A stretch of 64,000 bases of DNA from Xylogone sp. PMI_703 (Eukaryota > Ascomycota > Leotiomycetes), in the NCBI GenBank assembly GCA_021399445.1, contig JAJTUQ010000006.1, forward strand, positions 3,782,001 to 3,846,000, given 5' to 3'. The number at the start of each line of letters is the position of its first letter. Position 1 is the first letter of the stretch. A program made the position numbers and the translations under genes. Under the pieces are notes generated by a model. That model was not told the origin of the DNA. It saw only the letters and a list, made by a program, of their open reading frames with translations, and searched no databases. Shown here one piece after another: positions 23,026-35,146 of the stretch.

Positions 23026-23814
23026 ATGAAGGTCGCCGCTTCAGTTCTTCTGCTGGCTAGCACTGCCTTAGCAGCTCCACGAACTGCCAGAGATGCGGTC
23101 CGTGAGTTAGCAGCTCGCCGTGGTCGCGCTAACATGGTCAACTCCACCACCTTCAATGACGAGACCCTTCGTTTTGACCAGCAATCTGGTAACTGGGGAG
23201 GTGCTGCTATTGATATTAGCGGCGGCGTTACCCAGGTTTCCGGCACCTTCACCGTTCCCACACCCAGGACCCCATCAGGGGGTAGCAGTCGCACTGAATA
23301 CTGCGGTGCTGCTTGGGTTGGTATTGATGGTGACTTGGACTGCCAAGCCGCTCTAATCCAGACAGGTGTTTTCTGGTGTGTCCAGGGCAGCGAGACCGCA
23401 TACGAGGCTTGGTATGAGTACATTCCCGCTGCATCCGTTCCATACAGCGGCATCACAGTGAATGCCGGCGACTCAATCACTGTAAACGTTGTAAAGACCA
23501 GCGCCACCAGTGGAACCACTACACTTATCAACAACAGCAACGGTCAGAGAGGAACTCACACCTTCACTAACCAGCGCACTAGCCTGTGCGGAAAGAGTGC
23601 TGAGTGGATTGTTGAGGACTTTTCGTCCGGCGGCTCCTTGGTTCCATTCGCCGACTTTGGGACCGTCACTTTCACAGGCTCCACTGCAGTTGTTAATGGC
23701 CAGACTGTCACTGCTGGTGGTGACAATGCTGTGAACATCCATCTCAACCAGGGACGTGGTGATCTCACTAGCACTACTATCTCTGGCAGCACCGTCAGAA
23801 TCTCCTACGTTTAA
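23026..23814 (+). CDS. secreted peptidase G1 (scytalidoglutamic/aspergilloglutamic type)
   Basis: An acid-active extracellular endopeptidase with a Gln/Glu catalytic pair. Single exon, 262 aa from ATG 23026. Signal peptide MKVAASVLLLASTALA, then a propeptide with the basic stretch LAARRGRAN. The mature domain begins near NWGGAAIDISGG and shows SGTFTVPTP, AAWVGIDGD, the catalytic Gln in ALIQTGVFW and the catalytic Glu in SAEWIVEDFSSGG. The conserved AYEAWYEYIP and the beta-sandwich end (STVRISYV) are present. Length is normal for eqolisins. An upstream in-frame start at 23008 would place extra residues before the signal peptide and is rejected. A possible PacC site upstream fits pH regulation but is not proof. 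Confidence 0.95.
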   Translation: MKVAASVLLLASTALAAPRTARDAVRELAARRGRANMVNSTTFNDETLRFDQQSGNWGGAAIDISGGVTQVSGTFTVPTPRTPSGGSSRTEYCGAAWVGIDGDLDCQAALIQTGVFWCVQGSETAYEAWYEYIPAASVPYSGITVNAGDSITVNVVKTSATSGTTTLINNSNGQRGTHTFTNQRTSLCGKSAEWIVEDFSSGGSLVPFADFGTVTFTGSTAVVNGQTVTAGGDNAVNIHLNQGRGDLTSTTISGSTVRISYV

Positions 23815-25162
23815 GTTAGCCCCAGCTTCGTTTCGCCGATTTGAAATGGTGGAAGGAAAAGGTCAAGGTTACGGGGGAACGACTAGACGTCAAAAGGCTT
23901 ATTGTTGGAGATTTCGAACATGAATTTATGAACATTGAAGTTACCCGGAGCGTGGGGGGCGACAAATGATATGTATGATATCATGATGTATATAGCGCCA
24001 TTTTATCCCATGCCTGATCATGATGTCTTTTGAGTAAATGAATGAATCCTGTTAGGCCAAACCAAAAGCATTTAGCCTGGTTCAGTTATGGTTGAAGAGA
24101 CACTGAAGTAGAGCAATAACTCCTTTGCTGCATCAGAGAAGACCTACCATCAAGTTATTCCAAAGAAATCCGATGTTGTCTAGTGATTGAAGCTTGCAGG
24201 GCCACTCACTTATATGTAGTTCTAGAAACTATCTTTAGTGTACAATGTGATACTACCCACCTTCTCCGTGTTCCTGCATGAAAACGGGCAACCCTTGCTT
24301 CACACCTGCATTATTGTTAGCCAACCACTCCAATGGCTATATGCTACAGCAATGTGTCCTACATAAGATGTTGTGGAGTATCACGAAGTCATCGGGTTCG
24401 CCATAGAGTTTCTCGAAGCTGTAAATTAAAAGCGCTAGTTACATAATATACCAGCCATAGGAAGAAGGATTCATCTTATGCATTTAGAGGAGGACACTAA
24501 TTGAGCGAAAATGAGGGGGCCACAATATGTACCTATCAGTAAGCACATGTCCTATGTCGGCAGCGGTATCGCGATTGATGTGGGAATGATATCACCACGA
24601 TCACTTAGCCGCACTCATGAATCCTATCTCGAAGTATCCCTCCCAAATATAGTCTTGGTCGCTCTAAATCGCTCCAATGAATGCGGTTCGGGCCGAACCA
24701 ATAAACCGAAGTCCATGTCTGCCGCGTGGTTCACGGGGTGGTACCTGCAGGTTACCGATACCTATATTCATGCCATCTATGAGTCTCGATATTCAATGAT
24801 GAGTTGGAGAAACTATTTTTATATGACCGTATAGACCTTGAATTGAACACCTAAAGACCCTCCGAATATCGAACGGTTTCATGGAGATACAACTAAGCTT
24901 TGAGGCGAATAAGCTTATTACAGTATCTGCCGTACCGCCGGTATGTCGTCAATGCCCCATAATGGCCGCGGATACATCCACCCTCGAGAGCGATAAGAAT
25001 AGGGTCGTGCGAAAGGTCATTCCTGTAATAAAAGCTTCACACAGTCAGCACTAATTAATCGGAAGTTCCTAAATCTCTAATTATAACGGAGAGTCCGTTG
25101 ACCGGATGGAAGTTAGCTTACATAAGTTCGTTACCTTCGTTCCGACTATCCCTAAATAAGAC
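23815..25162. other. intergenic, no gene recognised
   Basis: 3' flank of the peptidase and promoter of the next factor. A frame at 24511-24834 lacks any feature I can name. A 15-bp palindrome, GGTTCGGGCCGAACC, lies near 24685. Confidence 0.4.
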
Positions 25163-27068
25163 ATGGACTGCTTCGAAGGCCCCAAGAAATTGTCCTTAGC
25201 ATCAAACATCTGCTTTACATTTGTTCAAGCAGAGTCATTAGATATGATGTCTGAGCAAGTACCAGCCAAAGTAGCATCTTCTGTTTGTGTGCCCTGCAGA
25301 CAGCGAAAAAGAAAATGCGACAAATTGTTACCTACTTGCTCTAGTTGTGCCCGGTAGGTAACTTCGTTGGTTAGGCTTTTGGCGGTGCTGACTTGTCCAT
25401 GCTTTGATTAGACTCCCTAGGTTATGTCGGTATGAAGAAAAGGTTGAGGTGGCGAAGAACAGCCGCCAGCCATTAGGTATTGATAGTGCACAATGGACGG
25501 CTCCGATATTTGAGGTGCTATACAACCTAGAGTCTACATCTATACCCCAGACCAACACTTTACAGATATCTGTAAATGATGTTGTAGTAGAACAAATGTA
25601 TAAGGTTTTTGGCGATCTAGAGAAGCTTAAGTTAGTGACTCAACTATACTTCCGGACTATCCACTCATGGATACAATTTATTTCGAAGCCGTTATTCTTC
25701 AGCCGGGTCCAGAATCTTTGGAACAAGCCAAGGGCAGACCTAGCCCTGTTAGCGATCTCCATGCAGTTAATTACGGAAAGGCCCGATTCATCTGTAACGA
25801 TGGCACAATCTTCCACATATGTGCTAATAAAAATGCTGTGCTCGCTGCTGGAGTCAGCTGGGATAATATCGCTGGAGTTTCTGCAGGCCAAACTTCTGAT
25901 TTGTTTATTCGAATTGGGCCATGGTATCCAGCCAGCAGCTTTCTTAACCATTGGGTTTGCAGCTAGATGTGGAATAATCTTGGGAATTGACAAGAGGTTG
26001 GCCTCCGCTGCTAGCGATAACCCAAGCCAATGGTTAAGGCATGAGGAGGAAAAACGTGTTTGGTGGGCGGTGATAATCATGGATCGGTAAGTGAAATCAT
26101 TATCTCTTGAGATAGCCAATCTTGCGGTCTGTTAGTCCTAATCACTTGACAGGTGGGTGAATCTACTTGCGGGTTCACATAATTTTGCGGCGGAAGATCC
26201 CTCTTCAGGGGACTTCCTTCCAGTTGATGATAACATGTGGGATTTAAATGTAAGTTTGGTGCATTGAATTAAATTAGAAGTTTTGACATGTATCTCACTC
26301 TAAGATTTAGATACATCCCGGAAAGGATCCGCTCCCTCTGGAGACTCCGTCCAGTATGCGAGTGGGTACTTTTGCAAGGCAGGCACAAGTAGCTCACATT
26401 CTTCGTCGCACGCTTACTCATGTATATAAAACGACGGAGGACCATGATTTCAATCATGAAGAAGCAAGACAGCTATTCGACATACTCCTCACACTGTCCG
26501 ACCTCTTACCGAAGGAGGCCGCTGAAACACTCAATGTATTCTGCGGAGCCATTGGAATCTGCAACAGGTGAGAGCTTGATAGTACTCCCTTTGAGATTGC
26601 TCTAGACTAATCTTGATCAGCACCCTAGTATTTCTTCATAGAGCACACTCAGATACTGTATCAGATCATCAGAAGTTCTGCAGCTTCAAGCTAGATCAGG
26701 TCGAAGATATGTGTAAGAATGTGGTTGAGCTAGCTAGGTTCTTCGATGAAGCCAAAGGCTCAATTGGTGTTGATACTCTAACACCATTCATACCCTATGC
26801 GATCTATGATATTGCAACTATTTACACCTCCATAGCGGGTGGTCGACAAGGGCCTGAATATGAAATAGTTCTATTGCTTAAGTCTATGCTATATCAGTTT
26901 GGACAGAGATGGGACATTGCAAGTAAGTGTCGCTACACTTTGTGATCTAGATTTATACTTATATCGCTCATAGGCATATTTCTCCGTCGGCTTGAAGGGG
27001 AAGATAAATCTGACTATAGCGTAGGAAAGATATCTAATCTGCTCAAAGAAAGCTATTTCGTGGTCTAA
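25163..27068 (+). CDS. Zn2Cys6 transcription factor
   Basis: Six exons with five introns (near 25352, 26088, 26251, 26569 and 26923). The zinc cluster CVPCRQRKRKC-x6-CSSCARLPRLC has canonical spacing and is interrupted by the first intron after CAR. The middle region carries the fungal-specific regulatory domain: FRTIHSWIQFISKPLFF, LLICLFELGHGIQPAAFLTIGFAARCGIILGID, and EEEKRVWWAVIIMDRWVNLLAG, where the last two exons of the motif join exactly. It ends at TAA 27066-27068. In-frame ATGs at 25244 and 25247 are plausible shorter starts. No obvious target gene lies next to it: the 4.3 kb downstream has none, and the peptidase is upstream. Confidence 0.85.
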
Positions 27069-30000
27069 AGTTAGTGCTACGTCAGTATCTGAGATAAGCT
27101 GCAAAGGTCGGACCTATAAGGATATTTGGTTAGCCTGGTGAGCAAGGAGTGTACAACACTTCGAACCGACAAAAGATACCGTATTATGTCCACATGTAAC
27201 TGATTGGATACATCAGGAACGGCAAAGCAGTGCATGTATCTATTACCGCTTGATTTTTCGACCAGACATGGAATATTGTCGCTTATGTTATCTCTAGTCA
27301 AAAGCTAACTATAAATGATCTTTTCGAGGTAGTGGGTGGATCTACAAGATTACTTATTTAGTCATGATAGATATTCAGTTGATTGTCATATAACCCGAAC
27401 ATAGGACAAACATAAGGATAATTTATTACCTATATGATTGATCCTGCTTCACTTGACCATACTGCATGCGGCCCTGTGATATCATTGTTGGAATACGCCC
27501 GATGAACCGGCAAAAGAGTTTCTGTATGCCCACAATTTTTGAGTAGTATAAATCGGTTAATATTTGTTCAGTGTGAGGGTAGAAAGGTAGAGGGAGGAGT
27601 GGCACTCCTTTTGTATTCTGTGACCTGTTCCACATAGATGACGGATTGACCCATAGATCAGTACCATTTTTAGCTGATGAAACAGCACATTGAGGTTAGT
27701 TTATCGAATATCGTGAACTAACCAGCAATGAGCATGCTGGAAGTTAGCTAATCCATCCCTGGAGTTAGTAGTCCCGCCGTCCGTGCAGCCGCTCATGCAG
27801 CCGCCCTATGACACGAGCACACACTCCCCCTGAAAATCCCTAAAAGAGTTATTGTGACTTCGCCTCCCTTTTCCTCATTATTTTCTCAAGTTATGATTGT
27901 CATTGTATGATGCGGCGTGTGCTGTAGTGATAGATTTAGGGTGAAAATTTGAAGAACTTCCCAAAGAATCTAGCTTTTATTGCTGACTAGCGGTTTGGTC
28001 TCGAATACTGTACAAGTTAATAATGATCGCAATAAACATAATCCGGCGGCTTCTCTTGAGCTATCGGATTATTATTTGGCCAGATTCTATTATATAGAGT
28101 TCACATCGACTAATATGTCGATGAGCCTGGATTAGCCTATGGAGTCATACCGGGAATAGAAAGACTATGTCTTAGATACTCTAGTGTCAGATGGTTTGGT
28201 ATGCAGAGCGGCAAAGGCTAAGGATAAGGCTTCGGCACCTGGACGTCCTTGTCGACATCAGTGTAATAAAATCTAAATATAAGAACGGTAACAAGATCTC
28301 CCCAGAGGTCTTTCTAGGCATGGGGATTTTGAGCTGATAGAGGTCCACAAACAAATATACGTCTCGAATTCTGCCAGTAGTGCTACTTGACTAAATCACA
28401 TTGGAATGTGGAGAATCTGATAGACAGTTCTCATCTGAATCGTCAATAGCTCACTTTTTATTCAACCAACACTTTTGGCGGCTTTGTATAAGTGCATCAA
28501 GCATTTTCGCCGCTTTTGAACAGTGCATCCGATTTGAATATTTATGAGTAGCAAAGTGACTTAATTCTAAGGATAAGAATCGGTATAATGCTTTCGACTA
28601 TACATTCTCACTACATTGTCTTTCACTTACCGAATAAACAGGAGGTATCTGGGTATTTCATAACCTGGTAGTACCCAAAGATATAGGTGCCCGTTGACTG
28701 GTCTGTGATTTCCTATAATTATATACCGGTCCGCCGATCAAAGGTACTTGACCCACTTGAGAACCCATCATTAGGGCCTTCCAACACACGCATTATTTTG
28801 GGCGTCTTAGATTAACAAATATCAATGTTGATTGAGCATGGCCGATACGCCCAGTCTCGGCCCGAAGGAGCTTACGTAGACATGAACGCGAATCCCAAGC
28901 GCGGGCAAGTCGGAATAGGAATTCGGAAGGTGATCCGAAGCTAGGAACAACGACTGATATCCACGTAAGTCAGGTTTGATTACCCGCATACTAATATATC
29001 GACAAAGATACAGTGAATATTATTGCAAATTTACAAATTAAAGCAACGTGGAGGGAATGGGTCTTGGGATGCTAATGCTAAGAGAGGGTATAGCATAATA
29101 TGGTTTCGATCTCGATAATTGCTCTGGTGCAGTAGTGAACTCCTCATTAATCTACTCGAAAAACATTAATCGCCCCCTGTCTATCGTTGGTAAAACTGAA
29201 ACTCTTATCGTTCTCATTGGAGTTCGAATGAGAATGGGTGATCACCCAAACGCGGCGTGTTATTTAAAACGTTACCTTGAAATTGCAGCCATGCAGACTT
29301 GAAGGAATTTCGAAAGAACTAGGGGTCTACAAGGTTGTTTTGCTTCGTTAAGAGTTAAGTTTGGGAATAAGGTCATTCGGGGAAGACTTAGGTCCGGTAC
29401 AGCCCAAACTATGAACATCCTTAATTAGGGATCCATTCATCAATCAAAATATTAATACCATGTTGATAAATTTGATGATTTGTTTGACCTGTAATTTGTT
29501 ACTCAGTCTTTGAGCGAAAACTTTAGTAAGAAACAACTTTTTGAAAATCGGCTGTAAAATCAGTTTTGGGCCATTTGCTTCCAAACAAGAGAACCGCAGT
29601 TTTAGAAGTCGGCCGCGCTAGCCATAGTGGGAATAGTCGACGGTTACAGGTAGAACTCGGCTACCAGCATTCACCCAATTAGGTCTAACGTACATAGACG
29701 TGGTTTTCACGTGATGGCAGAAACCAACAAATGATGTCAGGAAATGATATATAGCCAGTTAAGTGAGTTGTGGTAATCGAGCTCATTTTGGTCAAATGAA
29801 GTGAATCACTTTGAATTCCTAATAAAAGCTCTCGCTCTTTCCCAACGTGGCACAACTTGACAATAACGCAAACCAAACCTCGAGACCATGATCTGCGAGG
29901 TATTGCGACGAGGAAAGTCAATTGTTTCGAGAATTCAGAAGCATGGGGCCCACCTAGAAAAATCAATCGGTACCACGCTTGCATACCGTGTGGTACCACA

Positions 30001-31325
30001 GATGTGGCGGTGCTCGTACCGCATTTACCCTACAAGTTATTTCCTGAACGGGCAGGACGTTTGAAGATTTTACAACTGGGAACCATGATACGCATCGACT
30101 AGCTTGAGCAAGAATTATCTGGTTATATGTTCTGCCACAAAAAGGTCGTACTACAGGACTCGTCAAACCTTGGTGAAAAGGGCTACACGGACCCTACTCT
30201 CCCATCAGGAAGTTCAAGATACGATTTCTAGTATATGAAGCTAAATCATATTGTAGCACAAACTCTTTCGCCCGGTGCAAAACTGGCAAAGCGCTATGAC
30301 TATATGTTATAAACAGCTGCTAGATAGAGACAGCAGACAGCTTTCTCATATACTCCAGGTAAGCGTACCTGGTATTTGTAAGTCCAAATAAGTTCGATTA
30401 CTAATCGATGAAACGGGGATATTAGGGCCAACGGCTCTATATCTACCGGGATGATTCGGTGCGATTTTAAGAGCTACAGTTGCTCATTAAGCTCTGATAA
30501 TCTTTGCTGCAAAGCGGCATACAACAACTAAATATCAGCGAAGCCGGGTTATGATATAGATAGCTTGAAATCATACAGATCAAGCATGCAAGTGGAGAAA
30601 TGGTCAGAGTAGCAGCGATTTTCAATGATGTATACCTGCGTCGAAAATTCAAATTTCATAATGGTCGGCTACAATTAGCCATTTGTGCAAGTTTAGAATA
30701 GTAGCTAATATCTAAACTACATGAAACGATGAGGCTCATGTGCAGAAATATAATTCACCGGTCTCGATGTGGGCGAGAAACAATCTTATGATCTTCTAGT
30801 GCTACCTAGTACTGCTTACTCAATATGCTCTCAGCATAAAGTGAAATTGTACATTGGATGATCTACATGTGCCTACTCTCTTCTCGTAGAAAAGATCTTT
30901 CAACAAGGGGTACGCAATATTGTAGTAGCCGCCAGAATTCTTTCGATATACAGTAACAAGGCAAGCGATTTCTGGTTACATTGATGTATGCAACCCGTCG
31001 AGATCGTCAATTTTACTCCGACATCTTTCAGAGCGGTGTTCAAATTCAGAGGGCACTAGGGTGGAAGGAGGGAATTCGGGCCAATGTGGTGACTTGTTAC
31101 ACTTACAGAGGAAATAAGGGTTGGGTGATGTCTCTCATCACTCTACTTCCGTATGCTTCTACCTACTGTAATGGAATGGAACTTACGTGAACCCGGAACA
31201 AACCAAGGCTAACCACCAGCGCACGGGCCAACAAGGGCGTACACCAGAGGAAATCGAGATGATATGATATGATGTAGTGAAGACACCAATAAGTATTTAA
31301 ATCCATTAATGATCTCCCCACCGGA
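27069..31325. other. 4.3-kb gene-poor, AT-rich region
   Basis: No frame on either strand has domain features, and I find no terminal repeats, transposase, tRNA or CRISPR. Short open frames at 29685-30102 and 30981-31190 look random. It may be decayed DNA or hold a non-coding transcript, but the sequence does not show which. Confidence 0.5.
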
Positions 31326-32997
31326 ATGTCGCCACCAAATCGACAGCAAGAGATGGAGTTGTTTGTCAATGAGATGCCAAAGGACGAGCCGTCTGAAGCA
31401 CAGGAATTTCAGTTCTTAACATTTACAAACTTGTCGCAGACAGCCCATCCTGAAACCAGGAGAAGGGTTCGCAGCCATGCTATGCATCGAGTGCAGCGGA
31501 GTTTGAGAGCCAGAAGACAAGAAAGGAATGAAACAATTGTTCTCAATATCTCTCCACTAATGGAAGCTAGTAGTAGTTCCCAACAAAGTCTCCAAGGTCA
31601 GGAGCTTGGAACGTCATTGGTTTCACTTCGTTCGACACCGCACCCAAGTGATTTAGGCTCTGGACGTTCAGACCCGTTCAAACAGTACCCAATTGATATG
31701 GACTTGCGGACGCATGAGCTATTTGACCACTGTAAGTATCGCCAACTCATGTTATTAAATACAGCGCTGAGCCAACTCTGTCTTGAAGTGCATGGCGATA
31801 CATGCCCAATGTTTAAGACAATGAAGAAAATTGGTTTCTTCAACATTGTAGAAGACGAAGCCGGTTTTCGACAGATACTCTGTACATCGTCGTCTCATAT
31901 GACACAGCTCCGGAACAGGTCCGACAATCCAGAAGCTATAAGACTGTCCATACAAGCTATCCAATCTCTCAATAGGATGATACCGAACCCTGAATTAGGT
32001 TATTCCAATGCAACTATTGTTGCAATACTCGCGTTTGCATGTCATGCGGTAAGTGATTTACTACTAATCATTGAGTAGGATAACTGGTTTCATTGACTAA
32101 AAAACTAGGTTATGTTTAATGATCTTACAAGCCTTCTCACACATTTGAACGGCCTCTTCCAAATATTACAACAAAAAGGAGGCGTAGAGACACTTAATAC
32201 TTCCCCAGTATTACGCATTATGCTCTTTTGGTCTGCAACCAGTTACTTCATTAACGAATTTCTATATCTGCTCCGACATTGACTAGCATTCTAGGGTTGA
32301 CGTTAATGCGGCCTTTCTCCAGGATCTTGTTCCTCGACTTACACCTCCTTACGATATTCTTCCGCCGCCTTTCACAAGCCAGCAAGCAACGAATATCCTG
32401 GATGATTCCTTGAGATTAAGCTTAGCAGTTGAGCTGGTTCCGATTTTTGAACAAATAATCTTGTTGAATCGATTTATACAAGAAGAGCTCGAGACTAGGC
32501 AGCTATGGGATGATGGGGTCTTTTGTGGCTTACACATCATGCCAATACTTAGCCAGCTGCTCTCAATACGATTTAATATTGATGGGCCAGATCCCGATCT
32601 CGTCCGATACGAATTAATTAGGATATGTGCGACTATCTATCTGGCTAAGCTTCGACAAAAGTTTGGCGTCGACCTCTCTCTCGACATCTACATTCCTAAG
32701 CTCAAATATATTATAGTTGACATGGATGTGTTAAGACTAAGAGGGGCGAATCCGATTCTACTATGGGGGTTGCTGATAAGTGGCCTACAATCTCTTGGAC
32801 ATCCATATCACTCAAGTTTTATAAGCATGGCTGCAACATCGGTTGTAAACGCAGAGTGCAATTCATGGGATGAACTAGTCGATAAAATTGGCAGGACACT
32901 TTGGATACAACAGGCTTTTGATTTAGAGTGTGGCGTTTTTCGTGAAGAGTTGTCTGCTGAGTTATGGGCTTCCTTTGGGGTAGTGTTCTCAGCGTAG
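31326..32997 (+). CDS. tachykinin-type fungal transcription factor domain protein
   Basis: Three exons: 31326 to about 32048, about 32109 to 32230, and about 32295 to 32997. The N-terminal part has the hallmark of this Pezizomycotina family: a short hydrophobic motif (FQFLTFTNLS), then P-x-T-RRRVRSHAMHRVQRS followed by an Arg-rich stretch. The rest is the helical fungal transcription factor domain, including MLFWVDVNAAFLQDLVPRL, which forms only if the second intron is removed with the unusual donor GTCTGC. No zinc cluster is present, as is usual in the group. DNA binding is not demonstrated for the family; a regulatory role is inferred from the domain. Confidence 0.75.
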
Positions 32998-33793
32998 TTG
33001 GTTCAAATCAGCTCCGGTGGATGATCAGTAAACCGGCCTATAAATCCTAGTTTTGAACTTATCTGAGGGAACTGGGTGTAATGAGATGGGCGTAATGAGA
33101 TGGGTGTAATGAGATGGGTGTAATGAGATAATTACATACGCTTTCGTCTCTGTGTTCACACTCTACTGGTGCATTGTATACCGAGATTACTCATTGGATC
33201 TGAATCCCATCATCCATACATCTGGAACCGGTGTACCAGCGTCGAACATATCCCTCAAGATCCCGGATTCAGATGGTAGCAGAGCCCAACAAAGGCATGA
33301 GATCGAGTGCTAAAGAACAGGTGAGGAACCGGTGGATGCAGATGAGCACTTGTGGTGCCGCGTCATTGAGGCTGCCATGGACGACTTGGTTGAAAGGTCT
33401 AGAACAATCAACATTGAAAGCCGATCCGAAACGAATCTGCTGCCCCCTAGCTATGAGAATGCTGGCGTGCCAGAATCAGCTAAGGGAAATCGCAGAGGAT
33501 GAAACTAATAGTTACTTAAACCATTTACAGCATTGTAATTGTAGCCAATTTAGAGCATTATAATTGCTATATTACGGATCCTAAGCGCAAGACTGAAACA
33601 AGGAGACAATTGAATGTGGAAGTTATAACATTAATTGACAGGCCAGTACTAAGGTTATCATAATACAGGTCGGTGTCCCTGATTCATAGCAAATAGCAAA
33701 TTATATCGTCAGTGTGATCTTCCTGTAGGTAATTAATTCATGGCCCACACCCAAGCTCAGGCCTGGTGCTAAGGACAACAACCCATTGAAAGA
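32998..33793. other. intergenic between convergent genes
   Basis: Apart from the tandem repeat listed separately, no feature recognised. A frame at 33231-33563 has no family features. Confidence 0.4.
33074..33129. repeat. 14-bp tandem repeat, four copies
   Basis: Four exact-length copies of GGGTGTAATGAGAT, one with a single T-to-C change, immediately downstream of the tachykinin-type gene. Confidence 0.9.
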
Positions 33794-35146
33794 TCATTGT
33801 TGTAGCGCTTCAAGGCAGTCTTTCACACTCTTAGCTCGCATTTTAGCATATAGCTCAAAGTAATCCTGGACCTCCACCCCGAGAGCACGACAGAATCCTT
33901 CTTTATCAGCGTTTGCACCCCGTGCTTGGTGATTTCGCTGTGTTGTAAGGTCGAGATTTGACTCAAATATGCCCGCTGCGGAAATTGGAAGAAAGTCTTC
34001 ATAGATTATGGGTGCGACATGTAGTATACCGAGCGCTACCAGCTCGTCAAGGTCTATCAATGCAGAGAGTGGGTTCTGAGGGACATGCGCGACGGAATAC
34101 CGGAAGTATGCGAGGTCCCGGCGGCGTAGGGTCTCCCAGTCGTCTGGAAACTCCTCGAACGTGCGCTGGAGAACTTCATTGTATGATTTTGCTCCGTGTT
34201 CTGGCAAAGTCTCACCTAAAGCTTTCGCAAGGAGTCGATCGTACAGCTGCTGTCCTTTTTGTGTCAGAGCAATGCCCCTTTGCTCTACTTCTCCAAAACG
34301 GACTCTGTGTGCTGCAGTCCGAGTTGTGGAATGCGCTGAGATTGCATGAGTATCACTGAAGTAGATCTCTTCCTCGACAGCTTTGAAGCTCGTCTGTCGA
34401 AGCAAAACCGGACAGCGCCGCAACGGAGGGCCTTCTACCCGATTCTTTGCGGCAATCCCTCGTGACATGATTCGACATTGGACTGCATCGATGTCAAGAG
34501 TTCTGGGTGTTAAATGATTGATATGTACTGTCGAGAAAGCAACAACATCTACAAGAATTGGATGCTCCTGCTTTAACATTTCATATGTGTCGTACGAGAC
34601 AGTGGCCAAATGCTGGAATGTAAAACTCTGCAATGCTTCTGTGATAAATTCATCCTCATACTCTTTCACATAATCGCTGGTGGTCTCGAGTATCTCGACG
34701 AGCTCCAGTAACCTGGCAGAAAATATTCGTCGCTTGGAAAGTATTGTCTCAACCAATTCTTTGATATGGGCGCCCAGCATATCAACTCTCAACAGAGTAG
34801 TGAAGACTCTGAATGGATTTACAGCGAGTGCTTCCGTCGTTATTGGTCGAAAAGCCGTGGCGTGGAGAGGGATGCCAGTCGAGGACAAATCGTAGTAGCC
34901 TACAGGAAACATTCCCATGAGCCGAAAAATACGACGAATGATCCGCAATTCTTTCACTGTGCCCAATCTGATTGCCCCATGACGTTCGATTTTAAGTCTT
35001 CCGCCACTGTCATCGAGATTTGAATTAGATCCAGCATTAATCTCTTGCACGATATCTATCAGGTCATTGTAGAGAGAAACTTCTCGTTTGTACAGGTCTG
35101 AAAGAGCCTGTGAAAACTTCGAACGTAGGATATCAGACCGGAGCAT
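33794..35146 (-). CDS. hglS: DUF1338 protein, 2-oxoadipate dioxygenase/decarboxylase-like (copy 1)
   Basis: HglS/YdcJ-type enzymes are Fe(II) dioxygenases that convert 2-oxoadipate to 2-hydroxyglutarate plus CO2 in lysine catabolism. Single exon, 450 aa. The iron- and substrate-binding signatures are present: ERHGAIR (His56 and Arg60, spaced like His70 and Arg74 in the Pseudomonas enzyme), INHLTPRTLDID (His211) and RFGEVEQRG (Glu286/288). Other conserved blocks are GYYDLSSTGIPLHATAFRP, VEGPPLRRCPVLLRQTSFKA and IYEDFLPISAAGIF. It is a clear but divergent paralogue of the gene at 47399. Unlike that copy, no CGG-N7-CCG site is seen upstream, so it may serve lysine breakdown or another route. Confidence 0.9.
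   Translation of the reverse strand: MLRSDILRSKFSQALSDLYKREVSLYNDLIDIVQEINAGSNSNLDDSGGRLKIERHGAIRLGTVKELRIIRRIFRLMGMFPVGYYDLSSTGIPLHATAFRPITTEALAVNPFRVFTTLLRVDMLGAHIKELVETILSKRRIFSARLLELVEILETTSDYVKEYEDEFITEALQSFTFQHLATVSYDTYEMLKQEHPILVDVVAFSTVHINHLTPRTLDIDAVQCRIMSRGIAAKNRVEGPPLRRCPVLLRQTSFKAVEEEIYFSDTHAISAHSTTRTAAHRVRFGEVEQRGIALTQKGQQLYDRLLAKALGETLPEHGAKSYNEVLQRTFEEFPDDWETLRRRDLAYFRYSVAHVPQNPLSALIDLDELVALGILHVAPIIYEDFLPISAAGIFESNLDLTTQRNHQARGANADKEGFCRALGVEVQDYFELYAKMRAKSVKDCLEALQQ

Noticed and set aside
23013..23792. Antisense frames in the peptidase gene
   Set aside because: Mirror frames produced by its codon bias; the sense frame has full family motifs.
24511..24834. 107-aa frame
   Set aside because: No recognisable features or splice context.
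29685..30102. Opposed short frames in the gene-free region
   Set aside because: Overlap on both strands with no family signal; expected by chance.
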